A stretch of DNA of 43,955 bases from Idiomarina aquatica (GTDB taxonomy: Bacteria; Pseudomonadota; Gammaproteobacteria; Enterobacterales; Alteromonadaceae), in the NCBI RefSeq assembly GCF_004362895.1, contig NZ_SNXI01000020.1:1-43955 (forward strand). Reading direction: 5' to 3'. The notes under the pieces were generated by a model that saw nothing but the letters and a program-made list of their open reading frames with translations, did no database searches and was not told the origin of the DNA. Position 1 is the stretch's first letter; each line of letters begins with the position of its first letter. Made by a program: the position numbers and the translations under genes. This document shows, piece by piece, positions 18,675 through 27,186 of this stretch.

Positions 18675-19727
18675 TTACAAGAATTCGTCACTACCGCCGC
18701 CACCGAGCATAATTTCACCGGCGTCGGCAAGACGACGTGCAACAGCAAGAATGTCTTTTTGCGCTGCTTCTACGTCACTTATGCGTACAGGACCCATCGC
18801 TTCTAAATCATCTTTAAGCATTTCGCCTGCGCGTTTGGACATATTTTTAAAGATTTTTTCTTTAACATTGTCATCTGCACCTTTCAGTGCTTTTTGTAAA
18901 ACATCGCCTTCGACTTCACGCAGCAAGCTCTGGATACCCCTGTCGTCCACTTCGACTAAGTTTTCGAAGACGAACATCAGATCCTGAATTTGCTGACTCA
19001 TTTCTTCGTCTTGCTCGCGGATGGCATCCATCAACTGACCTTCGATATTGGTATCCAGATAGTTCATGATATCTGCGGCAGCTTTCAGGCCGCCCATCTT
19101 CGCTGCCTGCGCACCCGCCTGACCAGCAAACTGTTTCTCCATGATCTCGTTCAGTTCCTGCAATGCCGCCGGCTGGACTTCTTCCAGGTTGGCGATACGC
19201 ATCATAAGATCAAGACGCACTTTTTCCGGGAACTGCGACATAATTTCGGCACTCTGATCAGCGTCCAAATATGACATGACAATAGTTTGTATTTGCGGGT
19301 GCTCATTACGAATAATCGTTGCGACCTGCTTAGAGTCCATCCATTTAAGTGAATCAAGGCCTTTCGAACCGCCACCCATAACAATCTGTTCAATGAGATT
19401 GCCTGCTTTGTCTTCACCCAGCGCAGAGGTAAGAGCTTTGCGCACAAACTCTTCGCTCTTGAAGCCGATGTTGGTGAATTTCTGGATTTCTTCCAGGAAC
19501 AGATTATGAACCGCGTTAACCTTGTCTTGGTTAAAATCCTGCAAACTGGACATTGCCATCCCCACTTTTTGAACCTGTTTTGGCTCTAAGTGCTTCAGGA
19601 TTTGTGCAGCGTCTTCTTCGGAGAGGCTCAGCAGCAAAATAGCGGCTTTTTCTACCCCTTCCAACGTATCAACATCGAAGTTTGATTCGCGCTTTTTAGT
19701 TTGTAAATCTGTACTAGGCATCTTCAT
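18675..19727 (-). CDS. fliG: Flagellar motor switch protein FliG
   Basis: C-ring protein that touches the MotA/PomA stator and generates torque. The 350-aa product has the N-terminal FliF-binding domain and the EHPQ motif (142-145) of the middle domain. The C-terminal torque helix has the charged pattern VDDRGIQSLLREV. The start at 19727 overlaps the fliF end by 14 bp, with an AAGG ribosome site; an ATG two codons later is an alternative. Confidence 0.96.
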   Translation of the reverse strand: MKMPSTDLQTKKRESNFDVDTLEGVEKAAILLLSLSEEDAAQILKHLEPKQVQKVGMAMSSLQDFNQDKVNAVHNLFLEEIQKFTNIGFKSEEFVRKALTSALGEDKAGNLIEQIVMGGGSKGLDSLKWMDSKQVATIIRNEHPQIQTIVMSYLDADQSAEIMSQFPEKVRLDLMMRIANLEEVQPAALQELNEIMEKQFAGQAGAQAAKMGGLKAAADIMNYLDTNIEGQLMDAIREQDEEMSQQIQDLMFVFENLVEVDDRGIQSLLREVEGDVLQKALKGADDNVKEKIFKNMSKRAGEMLKDDLEAMGPVRISDVEAAQKDILAVARRLADAGEIMLGGGGSDEFL

Positions 19728-21426
19728 TTAACCACGCCTTAACAACTTGAGAAGACAGTTCCGGCTCGTTTGCAACCAATGCACGCACGGCTTTCAGCAA
19801 GTCTTCATCTTTGTGTAAGTCTGGCAGCTGTAAGCTACCGTCAGGGCCAAAGCCCACCGAGTTTTCATCAAATTGTGAGGATAGCAAATCAATGGTCTCA
19901 TCGCCCATGTGCTCGTCTTCATCAAGCAAGGCATGCGCGTCGTCCTCGAATTCCTGAGTAGGGTTCATTAACTTCTTAAGCATAGGACGAACCACCGCCA
20001 TAATCAGCACGATGATCACCAATGCCCCCATAACCAGGCGGAAAGCACGCCAGAACCATGGTTGCTCCCAAAGTGCTTGCTCACCTTCGGCCAAGTCCGG
20101 TAGTTGCGCAAAAGGTACTGAAACGACTTCCAACGTATCGCCGCGCGACAAACTAAAACCAAGACCGCCCTGCAGCAACCGTCGAATGTTATCCAATTCC
20201 GCAGCTGAGCGAGGTTCCTGAACTGACTCCCCTTCCGCATTCTGCGCATTACTGTGATTAACCGCAACCGATACGCTTAAACGATCGATAACCCCGGTCT
20301 GGCTTTGGGTGTAGCTTACTGTATTGTCTAATTCATAATTGCGAGTCGCTTCACGGTGCATACTGCCATTGCTGTCTCTACTACTTGCGCCACCGGTCGC
20401 CTCTTCAGGAATATCGGATTCCATTGGCGGCTGGTTACTTAATGCGCCTGGGATACCACCAATAGCGCTGCCAGACGAACGGTTTTCTACCGTCATTTCA
20501 CTGCGAATGGCTGGCATATCCGGGTTATATTGACGTTGAGTTGTCTCTTTACGGGTAAAGTCCATACTGACATCAACCTGAGCCGTGTAATTATCATACC
20601 CCAGTACAGGGATCAGAATGCTGTCAATTTTCTGGCGCAGTTCTTGTTCGCGTTTTAGTTCTAATTGATACTCTCGGCTGCTTTGGGCTGCCAATGCGCT
20701 TTGAGAGCCGGAATTAAGTAGACGCCCATTTTGATCGGTAACTGTTACATGCTCAGTTTGCAGGCCGGTTACAGAGGACGCCACCATATCAACGATCGAA
20801 GCAACTTCTTCTTCGCTCATTGATTGGCTACCACGCACATTTAGCATAACAGAGGCTTTGGGTTGCTTCTCGCGGCGGGCAAATACATTTTCTTTGGGCA
20901 CAGCTAACAAAACACGCGCAGCTGAAACCGACTTCATTTCTTCAATCGCACGCGCTAGCTGCACTTCGCGTGAATGTATCAGGCGTTCACGCTCTAGTCG
21001 CTGGCTTACACCAAAACCAGGCTCGCTCATTAGGATTTCCGAGCCATTGCTTTCGGTTTGCCCATAGTCCACGCCAGCACGAGTTAACTGTAGCTTTATT
21101 TGGTCGTACTTTTCTTCGGGCACTGAAACTGTGTTACCTGATACCTGATATTCGATACCGTTTGCGTCAAGATAGTCCAGCGTGCTGACCAACTGTTCGG
21201 TTTGCAGCTTACCCAGCGGACGGTAAGTCGATTCTTGCGCCCACAGCATGATAAATACGGCAATAGCAACACAAATTGCGAGGGCCAGCACCACCACCAC
21301 TTGGCGCAACATGTCAAAATTACCAACCATGTCCATAAAGCCCGATTTTTTGTCGTTGCTTTTTGCACCGTCGTTAGCATTGTTGATGTTTGTTTCGGTT
21401 ACCATCAGGTCTGTAGATTCAGCCAC
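19714..21426 (-). CDS. fliF: Flagellar MS-ring protein FliF
   Basis: Forms the inner-membrane MS ring on which the rotor and export gate are built. The 570-aa product has two membrane helices (about 43-65 and 460-485) bracketing the periplasmic ring-building (YscJ/FliF) domains. The C-terminal cytoplasmic tail binds FliG. It is the second gene of the operon, 24 bp after fliE, and its end overlaps fliG. Confidence 0.97.
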   Translation of the reverse strand: MAESTDLMVTETNINNANDGAKSNDKKSGFMDMVGNFDMLRQVVVVLALAICVAIAVFIMLWAQESTYRPLGKLQTEQLVSTLDYLDANGIEYQVSGNTVSVPEEKYDQIKLQLTRAGVDYGQTESNGSEILMSEPGFGVSQRLERERLIHSREVQLARAIEEMKSVSAARVLLAVPKENVFARREKQPKASVMLNVRGSQSMSEEEVASIVDMVASSVTGLQTEHVTVTDQNGRLLNSGSQSALAAQSSREYQLELKREQELRQKIDSILIPVLGYDNYTAQVDVSMDFTRKETTQRQYNPDMPAIRSEMTVENRSSGSAIGGIPGALSNQPPMESDIPEEATGGASSRDSNGSMHREATRNYELDNTVSYTQSQTGVIDRLSVSVAVNHSNAQNAEGESVQEPRSAAELDNIRRLLQGGLGFSLSRGDTLEVVSVPFAQLPDLAEGEQALWEQPWFWRAFRLVMGALVIIVLIMAVVRPMLKKLMNPTQEFEDDAHALLDEDEHMGDETIDLLSSQFDENSVGFGPDGSLQLPDLHKDEDLLKAVRALVANEPELSSQVVKAWLNEDA

Positions 21427-21450
21427 GATTTAACTCCCTTAGTCGCTCGG

Positions 21451-21783
21451 TTAAACCGGCATTGACATGATTTCTTTATACGCTTCCACAACTTTGTTCC
21501 GTACCTGAACAGTTGCTTCAAACGCAATGCTGGATTTTTGACTGGCGATCATGGTTTGCTCGAGCGTTACATTGGGATCACCCAACTCCATCCGAGTTTT
21601 TAAGTCCCCGGACGTTTGCTGTAGTTCATTGACGTTATCAATGGCATTTTTAAGCATGTTAGAAAAGTCGGCTTGGGCGTTGTTACCCGGCAAAGCGTTG
21701 ACGTTTGCTGCCTTATCCTGGCTTGCATTTACGCCCGATAAAGCTTGCCATTGTTGGTAGGCTGCGTTGGCATCGACTTTCAT
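21451..21783 (-). CDS. fliE: Flagellar hook-basal body protein FliE
   Basis: Connects the MS ring to the proximal rod and is the first protein exported. The frame extends upstream to 21807, but ATG 21783 is chosen because GGAGAA lies 6 nt before it. This gives 110 aa, near the usual 104. The C-terminal family segment (LEQTMIASQKSSIAFEATVQVRNKVVEAYKEI) is intact. It is the first gene of the fliE-flhB run and has a sigma-54-type promoter upstream. Confidence 0.94.
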   Translation of the reverse strand: MKVDANAAYQQWQALSGVNASQDKAANVNALPGNNAQADFSNMLKNAIDNVNELQQTSGDLKTRMELGDPNVTLEQTMIASQKSSIAFEATVQVRNKVVEAYKEIMSMPV

Positions 21784-21831
21784 AATATTCTCCGTCAAAA
21801 ATTCCACAGATGGTTCTTCTAACGGTATTAA

Positions 21832-21847
21832 TGCAAAGTTGATGCCA
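21832..21847 (-). promoter_or_regulatory. Sigma-54 promoter of the fliE operon
   Basis: On the minus strand the element reads TGGCAT-N5-TTGCA, with GG and GC correctly spaced for a -24/-12 promoter (consensus TGGCAC-N5-TTGCW). It lies about 50 bp upstream of the fliE ATG. In Vibrio and Pseudomonas the equivalent operon depends on sigma-54 and FlrC/FleR or FlrA/FleQ. Activation by FlrC here is inference. Confidence 0.82.
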
Positions 21848-21882
21848 ACTAAATTAGTTAATCTAAGGAAGTTTACAGAGGA

Positions 21883-23238
21883 CTAAATAGCCAGCCCATT
21901 TTCACGAATTTTGGCTAACTTGTAGCGCAGTGTTCTTGGCGAAATGCCCAATTCATCAGCCACCGGCTTGCGCTTACCCTGGTGCTTTTGCAATGCCTTT
22001 TTTATGATCTGGTATTCACGATAAAACATCGATTCGCCCAGTCCTTCAGCGCTCTCAGCGGCCACTGCAGGCTCGACTGATTCAACTTGCTCGGGAAATA
22101 CCGACTGTTGCTCCAGCTCTAACATCAGGTCAGCAGGCTGAATTTCTCCACCGTTCTGTAATACCAACGCGCGCTGGATGACGTTTTCCAGTTCACGAAT
22201 ATTACCCGGCCAGCTATAGCTCATCAGTGCATTTTCTGCCGCGCGGCCGTAATGTACCGGCTGCTTAATTCCCAACCGTTGTTTGTGGCGTTGTAATAAC
22301 GCATTAGCAATTGGCACGATGTCGCCAGGGCGCTCAGCCAGAGCTTTCCACTGCAGCGGGAAAACATTCAGCCGATACATCAAATCTTCACGGAACTGGC
22401 CTGCTTTTACCGCTTGCTGCAAATCACGGTTAGAGGTCGCGATAACCCGAACATCCAGATTGATCGCTTTGCGCGCCCCCAGGCGCTCTACCTGCCGTTC
22501 TTGCAGTACCCGCAATAACTTGGCCTGCAGGTTAATATCCATTTCTGTAATTTCGTCCAGCAACAAGGTGCCGCCCTGCGCCAGTTCGAATTTACCCGGC
22601 GTCGCCTGACTAGCTCCGGTAAATGCGCCTTTTTCGTAACCAAACAGAAGTGATTCCAGCATGTTTTCCGGGATTGCAGCGCAATTAATCGCAACAAAAG
22701 GCGCGGCTTGCCGTGCTGACTGTTCATGAATATAACGCGCCAACACCTCTTTGCCGGTACCGCTGGGCCCGGTAATCATGACTGTCGCGTCAGTCCCCGC
22801 CACTTTTTTGGCCATTTCTAACAAGGCTAAACTACTGGGATCTTCAGCAACTACATTGCTGACTTCGTGTTCCTGCAAAGGCAAATGTCGTTGCACCAGT
22901 TGCAGCAGCTTTTCAGTAGAAAACGGTTTACTCAGGTAATCAATCGCACCCTCGCGCATTGCGATAACGGCATCATCGACTTTAGCGAAGGCAGTCATCA
23001 TGATCACCGGCGTATCATAGTTTTGATTGCGCAAACTACGCAGTAACTGCAGGCCATCAATGCCCGGCATTTGTACGTCGCTGATAATCAAATCTATCGG
23101 CGCCGATTTTAGTTGTACCAGCGCATCTTCACCTGACTCTGCTTCTATACAGCAATAATCTGCCAATTCCAGCGTATCAACGATAGCCTCTCGCAGTGCT
23201 GCATCATCCTCGACAATCAAAACACGGGCATCAACCAT
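21883..23238 (-). CDS. flrC: Flagellar sigma-54-dependent response regulator FlrC (FleR)
   Basis: Response regulator that, once phosphorylated by FlrB, activates sigma-54 promoters of basal-body and hook genes. It has a receiver domain with Asp54 in IISDVQMPG, a sigma-54 AAA+ domain with the GAFTGA loop ([12 protein letters not shown]) and intact Walker A/B, and a C-terminal Fis-type helix-turn-helix (GISPRTLRYKLAKI). The start is set at ATG 23238, not 23274, because GGAGAT lies 6 nt upstream. This gives 451 aa and an 8-bp overlap with flrB, so the pair is translationally coupled. Confidence 0.94.
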   Translation of the reverse strand: MVDARVLIVEDDAALREAIVDTLELADYCCIEAESGEDALVQLKSAPIDLIISDVQMPGIDGLQLLRSLRNQNYDTPVIMMTAFAKVDDAVIAMREGAIDYLSKPFSTEKLLQLVQRHLPLQEHEVSNVVAEDPSSLALLEMAKKVAGTDATVMITGPSGTGKEVLARYIHEQSARQAAPFVAINCAAIPENMLESLLFGYEKGAFTGASQATPGKFELAQGGTLLLDEITEMDINLQAKLLRVLQERQVERLGARKAINLDVRVIATSNRDLQQAVKAGQFREDLMYRLNVFPLQWKALAERPGDIVPIANALLQRHKQRLGIKQPVHYGRAAENALMSYSWPGNIRELENVIQRALVLQNGGEIQPADLMLELEQQSVFPEQVESVEPAVAAESAEGLGESMFYREYQIIKKALQKHQGKRKPVADELGISPRTLRYKLAKIRENGLAI

Positions 23239-24235
23239 AACAAATCTCCTGTGGCTTAGATTGAACGACTTCAATCGGCAGACGAATACTGAACTCGGTT
23301 CCCTGGCCAGCCTCGGTTTGCCAATTCAACTGGCCCTGGTGGGCTTTTACTACGGTATTAACCACCGCCAGACCGAGTCCGGTACCGTTTGGCTTGCTGG
23401 TAACAAAAGGCGTGAATAACTGCGACTGGATTTCTGCAGGAATGCCGGAGCCGGTATCGCTTACCGTACAGCACCAATCATTGGCGCTGTAATCGGTTGA
23501 CACCGTTACCACCTGGCCTTTATCCGTGACATCAATCGCATTGGTTAACAGATTCTGAATCGCTCCACTAAGCGCGGTTAAGTTGCCTTTTAAGATCGCG
23601 TCGTCAGCGTTGTTTTGCACGCTTAACCTAACCTTTTTTGCTTGCGCGTAGGGACTGACCGACTGCACAACTGAGTCGATTAAGGTTGCCGATGACAACG
23701 GTTCCAGAACTTGCTGGTCACCGCTTTTTGCAAACAACAGCATGTCATTGACTTGCTGTTCAAGTGATTTAAGTCGGGATAGTAGCTTATCCGAAAAGCG
23801 CTGCTGGCGGTTGTGGTCAAGGTTCGGGGTTGCCAGGTTTTGGGCATAAAGTAAGGCTGCAGAAAGCGGTGTTCTGATTTGATGCGCCAGAGAAGCAACC
23901 ATTCGCCCCATCGATGACAAGCGTTGTAGATGGCTAATTTTTTGTTGTAGGCGACGCGTTTCAGTCAAGTCAGTCAACACCACTAACTGCCCTGACTGAT
24001 CAGGAATAGCCGAAATATCGACTTTAACGCGACGACTATTGTGCAACGACACTTCGTGCCAGTCATCGGCCTGAGGTTTGAAGTACTCAGCAACACAATC
24101 ACGCCATAAACGCCCCACCAGTGGCGCGTCCACTAACACGATCGCATTATGGTTACAATGTTCTACGGTTCCCGCACTATCGACCAAAATAACGCCATTG
24201 GGCATCGCATCGATCAGCATTCGGTGATCCTGCAT
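23231..24235 (-). CDS. flrB: Flagellar sensor histidine kinase FlrB (FleS)
   Basis: Cytoplasmic histidine kinase partner of FlrC. The 334-aa protein has an N-terminal PAS-like domain (about 1-90) and a dimerisation domain with His118 in SLAHQIRTPLSAALLY. The Gln after HxH-region His is a feature I recall from FlrB/FleS proteins. A HATPase_c domain with GSGIP and GTGLGLAVV boxes follows. No membrane segment is visible, so the input is internal. It is preceded by a sigma-54-type promoter and coupled to flrC. Confidence 0.93.
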   Translation of the reverse strand: MQDHRMLIDAMPNGVILVDSAGTVEHCNHNAIVLVDAPLVGRLWRDCVAEYFKPQADDWHEVSLHNSRRVKVDISAIPDQSGQLVVLTDLTETRRLQQKISHLQRLSSMGRMVASLAHQIRTPLSAALLYAQNLATPNLDHNRQQRFSDKLLSRLKSLEQQVNDMLLFAKSGDQQVLEPLSSATLIDSVVQSVSPYAQAKKVRLSVQNNADDAILKGNLTALSGAIQNLLTNAIDVTDKGQVVTVSTDYSANDWCCTVSDTGSGIPAEIQSQLFTPFVTSKPNGTGLGLAVVNTVVKAHQGQLNWQTEAGQGTEFSIRLPIEVVQSKPQEICYG

Positions 24236-24276
24236 AGTTCTCTCTCTGTTTGCCTGCGCAACTATGCTAGAGACTA

Positions 24277-24292
24277 TGCAAAGACTGTGCCT
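24277..24292 (-). promoter_or_regulatory. Sigma-54 promoter of flrBC
   Basis: On the minus strand AGGCAC-N5-TTGCA matches the -24/-12 consensus except at its first base. It lies about 40 bp upstream of the flrB ATG, in the 142-bp gap after flrA. This fits the known hierarchy in which FlrA/FleQ plus sigma-54 drives flrBC. Confidence 0.82.
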
Positions 24293-24377
24293 ATATTTTT
24301 TTGTTTCATTTCAATGGGTTATTTTGTAAATATTTAAAGGCAGGGGTGTCAATTTTTCGGCTACCTGTAACATGAGG

Positions 24378-25802
24378 TTACTTTATTTGGTATTTTTTCA
24401 TTTTCTCGACCAGCGTTGTCCGCCGCATACCTAATAATTCAGCTGCTTTTGCGACCACACCATCGGCTTTATCCAGCGCCTGCTTTATCATGGCTGTTTC
24501 CAGCTCACTCAGCATGTCTTTTAGGTTAACGCCGTCATCTGGTAACTCGGAGTTAATAGCCGCAGTATCCGCGTCGGGCTCGTCCTCGTCGTCAGCAAAA
24601 ATGGAGTTAAGCGCCTCGCGCTCAAGCAGTTCGTCAGGATACTCAGGCTCTACCCGAGGGTGGTCAATATGTTGATACTTTGGCGGCAGGTCACTGACAT
24701 CCACTAATTGATCGGGATGCATGATGGTTAACCGTTCAATTAAATTACTCAGCTCACGAACGTTACCGGGCCAGCGATGCAATGACAACGACTCCAATGC
24801 TTTACCGGTAAACCGCACACCGACTCCGCGCTCTTTTTTAAAGCGCGCGGTTAGCTCTTGCAACAATAACGGCACGTCTTCCTGGCGCTCACGCAATGCC
24901 GGTACATCAATGGGGAATACATTTAACCGATAGAATAAGTCTTCGCGGAATTTGCCTTCGTTAATCATCGACTCAAGTTGGCGATGGGTTGCAGCAACAA
25001 CGCGTACGTCGGCTTTAATACTTTTTGCGCCACCAACACGCTCAAAGGTGCGTTCCTGCAAAACGCGCAGTAATTTTACCTGCATGGCTAACGGCATGTC
25101 GCCAATTTCGTCGAGGAATAATGTGCCGCCCTGAGCTAACTCAAATCGCCCTTTACGAGTGCCAATTGCGCCGGTAAACGCGCCTTTTTCGTGTCCAAAG
25201 AGCTCGCTTTCGAGTAAATCCCCTGGTATTGCGCCACAGTTTACCGGCACAAAAGGACCATCTTTACGGTTAGAGAGACTATGAATTCCGCGCGCTACCA
25301 CTTCTTTACCGGTGCCGGACTCACCCAAAACCAAAACATTGGCGTCGCTACTGGCGACCTGTGCAATCATCTTGCGAATACTCTGAATTGCACTGCCCTG
25401 GCCTATTAGCAGTGACTCCAGTTTGCCGGTTTTATGATTCTGCGAGCCATGACGTTCGGCAAGGTTACGGTGGTAAGAGTGACAATAATGCAACCAGCGT
25501 GACAATTCCTGATAATCAACATTAGCATCGATGGGACCAATAACATTAGCGCGATTAAGGGCTGGCTGATGGCTCTCTGCAGCGGCGATAAAAGGAATAG
25601 CCGGCTTGCTTTTGGCATGCTCGCTTAAGTCATTTACCCCTGAACCGGCAATAACACAAAGCACGTCATCGTGATCAGCCAGTTCGTCAATCGCCGGCAG
25701 CACTGTAACTCGCTCACCAATAAAGGTTAACACGGTCTCAAATCGCTGACGCCGTTCATTATTCTGTTCGCATAAATATATGACTTGAGGGCTGTTCATC
25801 AT
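24378..25802 (-). CDS. flrA: Flagellar master regulator FlrA (FleQ), sigma-54 activator
   Basis: Top-level activator of polar flagellar genes; FleQ homologues also bind cyclic di-GMP. The 474-aa protein has an atypical N-terminal FleQ receiver-like domain without a phosphoacceptor pattern (1-115). An AAA+ domain follows with Walker A GESGTGKE (160-167), GAFTGA (207-212) and Walker [11 protein letters not shown]. The C-terminal Fis-type helix-turn-helix ends [19 protein letters not shown]. It starts 24 bp after a DUF1285 gene, so it may be cotranscribed with that gene and the LuxR-type regulator upstream. Confidence 0.94.
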   Translation of the reverse strand: MMNSPQVIYLCEQNNERRQRFETVLTFIGERVTVLPAIDELADHDDVLCVIAGSGVNDLSEHAKSKPAIPFIAAAESHQPALNRANVIGPIDANVDYQELSRWLHYCHSYHRNLAERHGSQNHKTGKLESLLIGQGSAIQSIRKMIAQVASSDANVLVLGESGTGKEVVARGIHSLSNRKDGPFVPVNCGAIPGDLLESELFGHEKGAFTGAIGTRKGRFELAQGGTLFLDEIGDMPLAMQVKLLRVLQERTFERVGGAKSIKADVRVVAATHRQLESMINEGKFREDLFYRLNVFPIDVPALRERQEDVPLLLQELTARFKKERGVGVRFTGKALESLSLHRWPGNVRELSNLIERLTIMHPDQLVDVSDLPPKYQHIDHPRVEPEYPDELLEREALNSIFADDEDEPDADTAAINSELPDDGVNLKDMLSELETAMIKQALDKADGVVAKAAELLGMRRTTLVEKMKKYQIK

Positions 25803-25826
25803 ACCTGACCGCGTTTTCCTACTCTA

Positions 25827-26342
25827 TTAGGCCTGACCAAGCGAAAACAGCTGGCCCGCACTGCTAATAACAAATTGATTGTCAGCCGTTAACTCAGCTT
25901 GTTGTGCCCATTGATAGTACACATTTCGATGAACTTTTGCGGTCATACCTCTGGGCAGGCAAACATATGGAACGTCGTCATAAATTTTTAACGGGGTTCG
26001 CTCACAAAGAATATATCGCTCCCCGATGTTTGTGACAACCTGAATTGCCTTTTCACCAGACGATTCGACCTGCTGCCATTCAGTAACAATAAAAGGAGCA
26101 TCATCAACCTGAATTTTTACCTTTTCGACCGGCGTTACTAAAAAATAGTCTTCGTTTTCTCGTGTTAGTACCGAGGCGAACAAATTGACCAAGCGTTGAC
26201 GGTTAATTTTACTGCCTTGGTACTCCCAGTCACCGTTGGCTTTTATGCGCAGAGGTATTTCGCCGCAGTAGGGTGGGTCCCACTTTTCGGTAGGTGCGTG
26301 CTGGGTCGACTCAAGCTGTTCAAATAATTTTTCCAGACTCAT
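25827..26342 (-). CDS. DUF1285 domain-containing protein
   Basis: 171-aa soluble protein matching the DUF1285 family as I recall it (CGEIPLRIKANGDWEYQGSKI near the N-terminus, RGMTAKVHRNVYYQWAQQAE near the C-terminus). Its function is not established. There is no signal peptide or membrane helix. It sits 20 bp after the LuxR-type regulator and 24 bp before flrA, all on the same strand, suggesting a three-gene unit. Whether it has anything to do with flagella is unknown, as the family is widespread in non-flagellar contexts. Confidence 0.82.
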   Translation of the reverse strand: MSLEKLFEQLESTQHAPTEKWDPPYCGEIPLRIKANGDWEYQGSKINRQRLVNLFASVLTRENEDYFLVTPVEKVKIQVDDAPFIVTEWQQVESSGEKAIQVVTNIGERYILCERTPLKIYDDVPYVCLPRGMTAKVHRNVYYQWAQQAELTADNQFVISSAGQLFSLGQA

Positions 26343-26362
26343 GGCTTACCCATCAGGCCGAT

Positions 26363-26986
26363 TTAATCAACCAACTTCTTTTGCCGTAACAAATACCAAA
26401 GCGTTGCTTCGGTGCGGTTAGACACTTTAATCGCTTTAAAGATCGCCGACAGATGCACACGAATAGTGCCCTCGGTAATACCCAAAATATTGGCGATTTC
26501 CTTGTTCGACAACCCCTGAGCCAACAACTGCATAATCTCCAGCTGGCGGGGTGACAAAAACGTTTCAGCACCACTGGTGCGCTGACGCGGTTCGTTAAGC
26601 GATGGATCATCGGGAAGATAGCGGTCACCGTTTAACAAGCTCTTAACTGCCAGTTTTGCCTGCTCAGCGCTGGAGTCCTTTGGTAAAAAGCTGCGAATGC
26701 CGGCTGACATCACCTGGCGCACATCACTCATCGCACGAGCCTTGGTAAAAAGTACCAAATGAGCACGCGGAGCAAGCCGTTTCAAACGTTGTAACGCCGG
26801 TCGAATTTCTTCGTCTGGCAGATCCATCTCGATAAAAATCAGATTAAATTCGTCGGCATTAAGATAGGTTTCTGCAACACTAAATGAATCCGCCTCAAAA
26901 ATTGACGGTTGCGTCGCATAATTCGTTAATACTTGTATAAGTCCCGCACGCATAAAAAACGACGAGTCAATGATCAATATTTTCAT
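26363..26986 (-). CDS. LuxR/NarL-type regulator with atypical receiver domain
   Basis: 207-aa protein with a REC-like N-terminal domain (1-120) and a GerE/LuxR helix-turn-helix (about 139-205, LSPRQLEIMQLLAQGLSNKEIANIL). The receiver looks unable to be phosphorylated in the standard way. The phosphoacceptor position in NLIFIEMDLP is Glu53 instead of Asp, and the acidic pair is D7-S8 instead of DD. Thr81 and Lys103 of the switch are kept. Glu at that site may mimic phosphorylation, or Asp55 two residues later might substitute; both are inference. No kinase gene is adjacent. Being upstream of DUF1285-flrA makes a link to flagellar control plausible. Confidence 0.88.
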   Translation of the reverse strand: MKILIIDSSFFMRAGLIQVLTNYATQPSIFEADSFSVAETYLNADEFNLIFIEMDLPDEEIRPALQRLKRLAPRAHLVLFTKARAMSDVRQVMSAGIRSFLPKDSSAEQAKLAVKSLLNGDRYLPDDPSLNEPRQRTSGAETFLSPRQLEIMQLLAQGLSNKEIANILGITEGTIRVHLSAIFKAIKVSNRTEATLWYLLRQKKLVD

Positions 26987-27186
26987 GTTGAATTCCCAAA
27001 TCTTGCGACAGCCAGTCTAACTTTTAGCATACCTTAATTCGCTTTTTGAGCAAGTATCAAGACCAATAAATCGAACAAATTCACTGTAAACGTTAAAAAA
27101 AATAACAACTTGTAATAACATCTCTGGATATTAATTTAGGCTTATCCGTTTTATAGTGACTGCAAAACTATCATGCAGAGGTTCGT
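26987..27186. promoter_or_regulatory. Divergent intergenic region with putative promoter of the LuxR-type gene
   Basis: This A/T-rich 200-bp gap separates the divergent LuxR-type regulator and the amidohydrolase. On the minus strand TTGCTC (27048-27053) and TATGCT (27026-27031) are 16 bp apart, a plausible promoter for the LuxR-DUF1285-flrA unit. For the plus strand I see only a TATAGT at about 27152 without a good -35. No RNA gene is recognised here. Confidence 0.4.
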
